This document shows, in pieces, positions 40,592-45,248 of a stretch of 45,248 nucleotides of DNA. The notes beneath the pieces were generated by a model. It saw nothing but the letters and a program-made list of their open reading frames with translations, had not been told where the DNA came from and made no database searches. A program made the position numbers and the translations under genes. Source of the DNA: Bacteroidota bacterium (GTDB lineage Bacteria > Bacteroidota > Bacteroidia > Chitinophagales > Chitinophagaceae); NCBI GenBank assembly GCA_018267915.1, contig JAFDXN010000055.1:1-45248 (forward strand), given 5' to 3'. Numbering within the stretch: position 1 is the first letter of the stretch; each line of letters opens with the position of its first letter.

Positions 40592-40954
40592 GTGAAAGAG
40601 TGCTGCGCGGCGAGGGAAGCCGCAAACCAAGCCCGGCTTGACGGACCGCGCGGCACCTTCACAACGACCTGCCCAGGCGGCGTCGAACTACTCAAGCGAT
40701 ATCTCGCCACCCTGACGACATGCTGCGAAAACGGTTGCGCGCCAGGACAAGTAAAAGAGAGGAAATATTTTGACAACGGACTCGGCAAACTTATTAGGAG
40801 TACTGACAGTGTTTTGCCTGTCGATCCTCCCATCATACGCCCAAGGCGCACCGCCTCCCGGAAGCCCCGTACCGACGAACGACCAGCCACCGATATCTCA
40901 ACTCTCCCCCTCTTCGCCCCTGCCGCCGCAAGTAGATCAGGTGACAGTAAATGA
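40592..40954 (+). CDS. Hypothetical protein overlapping a second frame, 120 aa
   Basis: GTG directly after the previous stop. The N-terminal half (CCAAREAANQARLDGPRG, six cysteines by residue 50) is not explained by any other frame; the C-terminal half (from about 60) overlaps the gene at 40770 and is Pro/Arg/Ser-rich. Only the first 60 residues may be constrained. Confidence is low for the end point. Confidence 0.5.
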   Translation: MKECCAAREAANQARLDGPRGTFTTTCPGGVELLKRYLATLTTCCENGCAPGQVKERKYFDNGLGKLIRSTDSVLPVDPPIIRPRRTASRKPRTDERPATDISTLPLFAPAAASRSGDSK

Positions 40955-41213
40955 TGAAGGGCACGTCGAGATCAACGGCAAGACTTTTACCGAGCTTCAC
41001 CCGATCATCGATAAGCGGGTCATTGTCCCGGCAAAAAAGATTCTCAAGCCGATAACTTTTGCAGATGCAAAGCTCGGCTTCAAAAAGACACGCTCATTGA
41101 TATCTCACACAATCATCATCACCGGCAAGAAGTGGGAGCCCTACCAACCTGCTGCGGGGCTTGCTGTTACAAGCAATCAACTGCTGCAGCTCGTGACAGC
41201 CAACAGGAGGTAA
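40770..41213 (+). CDS. Exported proline-rich protein, 147 aa
   Basis: TTG start with GAGAGG 8 bases before. Residues about 6-25 form a signal peptide (NLLGVLTVFCLSILPSYA before QGA). A Pro/Ser linker follows (about 26-55), then a small domain with VTVNDEGHVEINGKTFTELH and RSLISHTIIITGKKW. It overlaps the previous frame by 185 bases. Similar layout to the exported late proteins. Function unknown. Confidence 0.65.
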   Translation: MTTDSANLLGVLTVFCLSILPSYAQGAPPPGSPVPTNDQPPISQLSPSSPLPPQVDQVTVNDEGHVEINGKTFTELHPIIDKRVIVPAKKILKPITFADAKLGFKKTRSLISHTIIITGKKWEPYQPAAGLAVTSNQLLQLVTANRR

Positions 41214-41214
41214 T

Positions 41215-41337
41215 TTGGACACAGCGGAATATTTCTTATTAGGTTTCTCGATTACATGGTCGCTCATTTGGGCGCTCGTCGCCGGCATTATCGTGATGCT
41301 CGACAAATTCGAGAATCGTGCACGGTACCGAAAGTAA
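41215..41337 (+). CDS. Single-span membrane peptide, 40 aa
   Basis: TTG start just after CAACAGGAGG and stop TAA at 41335-41337 overlapping the next ATG by one base. Residues 7-29 are hydrophobic (FLLGFSITWSLIWALVAGIIVML), followed by basic residues (ENRARYRK). Function unknown; it is translationally coupled to the resolvase gene. Confidence 0.6.
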   Translation: MDTAEYFLLGFSITWSLIWALVAGIIVMLDKFENRARYRK

Positions 41338-41774
41338 TGAGAATACTCGGTATCGACCCAGGTAGCTCCAAGAGCGGTTATGTCTTGTTCGACAACAACA
41401 TTGTCGACAGCGGCAAGATCGACAATGAAGACATGATCGACGTTATAAAAACGACTGACTTCAGAGTCTTAGTAATCGAAAAGCCGGTCTCTCACATGCT
41501 CTCGAAATACATAGACGAAACGCTAATTGCCGTCGGCAGGCTCTACCAAACGGCTCTCGACAAAGGCAATTGCTTCATCGAAATGCTTACCCGAGATGAC
41601 GTTCTAAGAGCGCTATTTGGGAAGGCTATAAGGCGCAAGGCAGGCACTCCGACAATCGACAGTCGTGTCATCAAGGTAATGAAAGAAACGTACAGCCAAG
41701 AGGCGCTGAAGGGCGTCAAAGCAGACGCCTGGCAGGCGCTCGGATTAGTGACAGCATACAGGGCGGGAAGGTAA
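41337..41774 (+). CDS. RuvC-like Holliday-junction resolvase, 145 aa
   Basis: ATG 41337 overlaps the previous stop; the longer frame from 41256 is unlikely. RNase-H-fold residues: Asp7 in LGIDPGSSKSG, Glu48 in VIEKPV, and Asp129 in KADAWQALG. Slightly shorter than bacterial RuvC (about 170 aa), as in phage members. It would resolve branched DNA during replication or packaging. Confidence 0.85.
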   Translation: MRILGIDPGSSKSGYVLFDNNIVDSGKIDNEDMIDVIKTTDFRVLVIEKPVSHMLSKYIDETLIAVGRLYQTALDKGNCFIEMLTRDDVLRALFGKAIRRKAGTPTIDSRVIKVMKETYSQEALKGVKADAWQALGLVTAYRAGR

Positions 41775-41778
41775 TTAA

Positions 41779-43101
41779 GTGATACCGAGAATTTGCGATA
41801 TTGACGCTGAGGAGATGGTCATCAAAGGCTGTTTCTCAGGCGAAGATAATGCAATCGAAGCGCTTGCCGTTCTCGAAGACTACCACTTCGTGAACGAGTT
41901 TTATCGCGCTTTGTATATTGGAGTCGCCGAGCTTATGGCAGCAGGACGCAAGTTGACGCCGGCCGCCATCACCGAGCGCATTGCTGCGCATCCGACTTAC
42001 TGCAAATTTGAGAATCAGAAGATACGCGAGGCCGTCGTCGAATACATGGGAGCCTTTGTAGGCTCTTGGGAAATGCAGAAAGCTGTCGAACGGATGCTCG
42101 CGAAACGAGCACACAGAGACTTTTTATACAACTACTCAATAGCGGTAAACTCCATCGAGAACGATCCGGAAGAAGCTGACGCGGCTATCGAAATGCTGCA
42201 GGCGAAATTGCTCGAGCTGCAAATGCCGAAGGGCGCTAAGAAGCTTGTGCATATCAAAGAAGCTTTGCCGGAGGTGATACACGAAATTGACGCCACGCGC
42301 AAAGGTGAAATTGAGCCAGGCATACCGACCGGATACAAAGAGCTCGACGATCTAATTTTGCTCTGTCCGAGCGAAGTAACCGTCTTAGCGGCTCGACCCG
42401 CCATGGGCAAGACAGCCTTTGCACTTTGCCTCGCCAAGCGCATTGCGGTCACTGGTTCCGATGTTTGCATCTTCTCTCTTGAGATGAACAAGAAAAGCCT
42501 GCTCAAGCGCTTCTTGTCCATGCAATCGGGTGTAAACGGTGTCGATATTCGTACCGGCAGACTCAATCAGTACGACATGGAGAAACTAAGACAAGCCGAG
42601 ACAGAGCTTAATCAGCTAGGTATCCATATAGATGATACGTCCTATACAACTATTGCCGAGATTCAGAACAAAGCCCGCAAGCTCAAGATGAAGAGCAAGA
42701 AATTGACGATTATCATCGACTACATCCAATTGATCCAGGCGAAGAAAAAGAACAGTGAAAACCGTGTTCAGGACGTATCGGAAATCACCCGCGGTATCAA
42801 AATTATGGCGGGAGTTATCGACGCTCCAGTTATTGCTCTCTCCCAGCTCTCCCGTGCGGTAGAAGCCAGACAGAACAAGCGCCCCATGCTCTCAGACTTG
42901 AGAGAATCCGGCTCAATCGAGCAGGACGCCGATAACGTCATGTTTATCTATAGAGACGAATACTACAACCCCGAATCGGAAAAGCGCGGGGAAGCGGAAA
43001 TCATTGTCGCAAAGCAGCGCAACGGACTCGTCGGCAGTGTCGATCTGTTGTATCACAACACCCAATTTTTACCAAAGGAGTACAGCCGTGAAGCGAGCTA
43101 A
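41779..43101 (+). CDS. DnaB-type replicative helicase, 440 aa
   Basis: GTG start after GGAAGG. The N-terminal DnaB domain covers residues 1-150. The RecA-like core has Walker A AARPAMGKTAF (about 203-213), Walker B TIIIDYIQLI (about 311-320), SQLSRAVEAR (arginine-rich motif) and DLRESGSIEQDADNVMFIYR. It would unwind the phage replication fork. No primase is fused or adjacent, so the host primase may be used. Confidence 0.92.
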   Translation: MIPRICDIDAEEMVIKGCFSGEDNAIEALAVLEDYHFVNEFYRALYIGVAELMAAGRKLTPAAITERIAAHPTYCKFENQKIREAVVEYMGAFVGSWEMQKAVERMLAKRAHRDFLYNYSIAVNSIENDPEEADAAIEMLQAKLLELQMPKGAKKLVHIKEALPEVIHEIDATRKGEIEPGIPTGYKELDDLILLCPSEVTVLAARPAMGKTAFALCLAKRIAVTGSDVCIFSLEMNKKSLLKRFLSMQSGVNGVDIRTGRLNQYDMEKLRQAETELNQLGIHIDDTSYTTIAEIQNKARKLKMKSKKLTIIIDYIQLIQAKKKNSENRVQDVSEITRGIKIMAGVIDAPVIALSQLSRAVEARQNKRPMLSDLRESGSIEQDADNVMFIYRDEYYNPESEKRGEAEIIVAKQRNGLVGSVDLLYHNTQFLPKEYSREAS

Positions 43102-43369
43102 CGCAGTCCAGTACTTAGGGAGCTGGATCGAGAAGAATAAAGCCGAAGGCTACCTCATGCTGGCGGACTATGCGCCGCTAATAGGTGTCACCACTGCCTA
43201 TGCCTCAGTCCTCGCGGGAGGCAATATGTTACACAGGCTTGACGGAGGCGAGGCGGTCCGAGCAATCGGCACGCACTCGAAAATCAGGATGATCCACAGG
43301 GACGCAATAAGAAAGAACCCGCCCAATTATGCCCACAGAGGCGCCACACGACTCAAGGAGATAAGTTAA
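43088..43369 (+). CDS. Hypothetical protein, 93 aa
   Basis: GTG 43088 after AAGGAG, overlapping the helicase end by 14 bases. Basic and helical (VQYLGSWIEKNKAEGYLML, then VRAIGTHSKIRMIHRDAIRK). No family recognised; coupled to helicase and GroES-like genes. It may be a helicase loader or regulator, by place only. Confidence 0.6.
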   Translation: MKRANAVQYLGSWIEKNKAEGYLMLADYAPLIGVTTAYASVLAGGNMLHRLDGGEAVRAIGTHSKIRMIHRDAIRKNPPNYAHRGATRLKEIS

Positions 43370-43669
43370 ATGTCAATCGCACCCACAAGAGGACACGTTG
43401 CAGTTATCGACGACAAAGTAAAAGAGACCGCTGGCGGAATTATCCTGCCGGACCAAGCCCAAAAGCCAAGCCAATTCGCGACAGTCATTGCCATTGGCGG
43501 TGGCGAGTTAAACGAAGACGGCAGCACTCAGGAAGTTGAACTCAAGCTCGGGGATCGCATCGCCTTCGCGCGGCATGCTGGTCTGGTTATGAAGATCGAC
43601 GATCAAGAAGTGCGCTTCATGAAGCAGCGCGAAGTTTTGGCAGTAATCACAAAGGAGAACTTAGAGTAA
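43370..43669 (+). CDS. GroES-like co-chaperonin, 99 aa
   Basis: Cpn10 marks: an N-terminal strand with VAVIDD, the mobile-loop region KETAGGIILPDQAQK, ATVIAIGGGELNEDG, KLGDRIAFARHAGLVMKID and a final VLAVITKENLE. It would cap the host GroEL ring to help fold capsid or other phage proteins, the job of T4 gp31. No phage GroEL is in the window. Length matches host GroES (about 97 aa). Confidence 0.88.
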   Translation: MSIAPTRGHVAVIDDKVKETAGGIILPDQAQKPSQFATVIAIGGGELNEDGSTQEVELKLGDRIAFARHAGLVMKIDDQEVRFMKQREVLAVITKENLE

Positions 43670-44011
43670 ATGGACACAGTAGACATTCAAAGGCAAGTCA
43701 AAGAGTGCAAGGAGAAGCTTGCTAAGTTAGAGGAACAGCTGTCTGAGAAGCAATACATGCGCGGAGGGACATTTTACAAAGCAACTTGTCGATTCGGTGA
43801 GCGCCTTGTTGTAACTGACTCTAGTGGCGTAGGACTCATCGTTTTAGACCAAGTCGGAAAGCTTCAAGCACAGAGCAAGATAATCCAGATATGTAACTAC
43901 GCAATTGGTGAAACAGTGCCCGTAGAAGGCTTTTATTACAAAATCACTGAAACTATTAACCCGCATCCGGGCCGCGTTTCTATTTTCGGGTGGCTCACCG
44001 GAAACGAGTAA
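43670..44011 (+). CDS. Hypothetical protein with N-terminal coiled coil, 113 aa
   Basis: Starts directly after the GroES-like stop. Residues 1-30 are a coiled coil (VKECKEKLAKLEEQLSEKQ); then a small beta domain (YKATCRFGERLVVTDSSGVG, YKITETINPHPGRVSIFGWL). Layout similar to the 1600-1905 protein. Function unknown. Confidence 0.7.
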   Translation: MDTVDIQRQVKECKEKLAKLEEQLSEKQYMRGGTFYKATCRFGERLVVTDSSGVGLIVLDQVGKLQAQSKIIQICNYAIGETVPVEGFYYKITETINPHPGRVSIFGWLTGNE

Positions 44012-44059
44012 CCACAAAGTAAGAATTTCATTTTTCATTCACAACAACAGGAGTACGTA

Positions 44060-44410
44060 ATGATTAAGCGCAAAGAAGACAAATCGAAAAAGGTAATGTT
44101 CCGCCAAGGTGACGTAATGCTCGTCAAAGTGGACAAACGCCCGGCTACATCCGTTGTCGGAGCAAAAGATAACGGTCGCATTATCCTGGCTTACGGCGAA
44201 GTAACCGGACACGCTCACGCCATAATGCAAAATGAAGCCGAGATTTATGTGGAAGGCACACGCAGATTCTTGGAAGTCTGTTTTGAAAAGCCGGCTCACC
44301 TGAAACATGAAGAACACGCCACCATTGTTATTCCGCCTGGCACTTATGAAGTGCTCCAGCAACGCGAATACTCCGTGTTGACTCAAATGAGCAGGCAGGT
44401 GATCGACTAA
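44060..44410 (+). CDS. Conserved hypothetical protein (QGDV...EVTGHAHAI type), 116 aa
   Basis: ATG after ACAGGAG. Motifs MFRQGDVMLVKVDK, LAYGEVTGHAHAI, HEEHATIVIPPGTYEVLQQREY. From memory this pattern marks a widespread bacterial and phage family of unknown function. It lies one base before, and coupled to, the SQLx gene (TAATG), suggesting they work together. Confidence 0.75.
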   Translation: MIKRKEDKSKKVMFRQGDVMLVKVDKRPATSVVGAKDNGRIILAYGEVTGHAHAIMQNEAEIYVEGTRRFLEVCFEKPAHLKHEEHATIVIPPGTYEVLQQREYSVLTQMSRQVID

Positions 44411-45024
44411 TGACTACACAAACAAAACTACCACCACTGACACCAGCGCAAGAAATTGAGGTGGCTAAATTCCGGGATGATTGGCGCAATCGGATTGGCT
44501 ATCGCACTAAGCCGATGGATCAGGTCAAGGTAAAAGAGTTGATCGACAGAGTGTATGCGAAACTGGGGCACGAGCCGCCGGTGATTGTTTATGCTCAATC
44601 ACCCTGGCAAATGTGTTTGATTGGAGCGATGTGGCCAAAGGCTCAGGAGCTATTAAAGAGCCAGCTCAGAAGCCAGCTCTCCAGCCAGCTCGACAGCCAG
44701 CTCAGAAGCCAGCTCTACAGCCAGCTCGACAGCCAGCTCGACAGCCAGCTCAGAAGCCAGCTCTACAGCCAGCTCTACAGCCAGCTCTCCAGCCAGCTCG
44801 ACAGCCAGCTCGACAGCCAGCTCTACAGCCAGCTCTCCAGCCAGCTCTCCAGCCAGCTCGACAGCCAGCTCTCCAGCCAGCTCGACAGCCAGCTCAGAAG
44901 CCAGCTCTACAGCCAGCTCTCCAGCCAGCTCGACAGCCAGCTCAGAAGCCAGCTCTACAGCCAGCTCTACAGCCAGCTCAGAAGCCAGCTCAACAGCCAG
45001 CTCGACAGCCAGCTCGCCAGCTAG
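44410..45024 (+). CDS. N-terminal part of split SQLx-repeat protein (DUF6745-like)
   Basis: ATG overlaps the previous stop. Residues 1-82 form a unique domain with LTPAQEIEVAKFRDDWRNRI, TKPMDQVKVKELIDRVYAKL, then VIVYAQSPWQMCLIGAMW; this matches the start of DUF6745-type proteins. SQLx tetrapeptide repeats follow. TAG at 45022-45024 replaces CAG in repeat unit 31; without it the frame runs through the contig junction to 1114, giving about 621 codons. The amber could be a mutation, an assembly error or read through. Function unknown. Confidence 0.85.
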   Translation: MTTQTKLPPLTPAQEIEVAKFRDDWRNRIGYRTKPMDQVKVKELIDRVYAKLGHEPPVIVYAQSPWQMCLIGAMWPKAQELLKSQLRSQLSSQLDSQLRSQLYSQLDSQLDSQLRSQLYSQLYSQLSSQLDSQLDSQLYSQLSSQLSSQLDSQLSSQLDSQLRSQLYSQLSSQLDSQLRSQLYSQLYSQLRSQLNSQLDSQLAS

Positions 45025-45248
45025 CTCGACAGCCAGCTCGCCAGCCAGCTCTCCAGCCAGCTCGACAGCCAGCTCGACAGCCAGCTCGACAGCCAGCTCT
45101 CCAGCCAGCTCGACAGCCAGCTCGACAGCCAGCTCTCCAGCCAGCTCAGAAGCCAGCTCGACAGCCAGCTCAGAAGCCAGCTCTCCAGCCAGCTCAGAAG
45201 CCAGCTCTCCAGCCAGCTCAGAAGCCAGCTCTCCAGCCAGCTCAGAAG
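44659..45248 (+). repeat. 12-bp tandem array, first part (SQLx codons)
   Basis: About 49 units of AGC CAG CTC plus a variable codon (AGA, TCC, GAC, TAC, GCC or AAC). After merging the terminal overlap, the whole array is about 71 units. Unit 31 carries TAG in place of CAG at 45022-45024. The first three codons are otherwise almost invariant; variation is in the fourth codon. Confidence 0.95.
45162..45248. repeat. Right copy of the 87-bp terminal direct repeat
   Basis: Identical to bases 1-87. Overlaying position 45163 on position 2 keeps the 12-bp period and keeps the reading frame of the gene starting at 44410 in register with the gene ending at 1114. Confidence 0.9.

Noticed and set aside
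45022..45024. Reassignment of TAG to glutamine in the whole phage
   Set aside because: TAG ends other genes (for example 1114, 5028, 33864 and 37883) at sensible places, and the phage tRNA reads CAU, not UAG.

Overview
This window is a complete or nearly complete genome of a temperate, tailed double-stranded DNA phage, assembled as a circle. The first and last 87 bases are identical. Joining them puts one gene, cut by the contig ends, back into a single reading frame. The virion genes present are a large terminase, portal, scaffold, capsid, connector and tail nozzle. I see no tape measure, tail tube or sheath gene, so a short-tailed, podovirus-like particle is most likely. The host cannot be read directly. 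Starts follow GGAG or GAGG ribosome binding sites, with frequent GTG and TTG starts, so the host is a bacterium using the standard bacterial code. The phage carries the 3' half of a tRNA-Leu(CAA) gene next to an integrase, which points to integration into that host gene.

Layout. (1) 38.5-45.2 kb, continuing across the junction to 6.5 kb, plus strand: a recombination and replication block (Cas4/AddB-like nuclease, Sak4-like ATPase, ribbon-helix-helix protein, RuvC-like resolvase, DnaB-like helicase, GroES-like co-chaperonin). It runs into a protein with about 71 SQLx tetrapeptide repeats (DUF6745-like), then many small accessory genes, a PP-loop (PAPS-reductase-like) protein, a winged-helix regulator with its own operator, a row of tiny coupled membrane and coiled-coil genes, and a first tyrosine recombinase. 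(2) 30.9-6.5 kb, minus strand: one long late operon behind a near-consensus promoter with a palindrome in its spacer. It encodes packaging-associated proteins, four large low-complexity or internal virion proteins (up to 1727 aa), terminase, portal, scaffold, capsid, tail proteins, a glycine-rich fibre, then lysozyme and small membrane proteins. (3) 36.0-31.2 kb, minus strand: an accessory cluster with a DUF1599/MazG-like protein, a GIY-YIG-like protein, a proteasome-like Ntn hydrolase and an odd tRNA-Met(CAU). (4) 36.1-38.5 kb: the lysogeny control region, with nested palindromes, paired operators, a second tyrosine recombinase, terminator, attP and a small helix-turn-helix protein.

The most unusual points are: Sec-type signal peptides on three consecutive tail or virion genes whose starts are fixed by coupled overlaps; a repeated leader hairpin with compensatory stem changes that hides the Shine-Dalgarno sequence before two late genes; an amber codon replacing CAG inside the SQLx repeat gene; a 140-bp block of nested palindromes; and two rightward terminators in a block where every gene points left.
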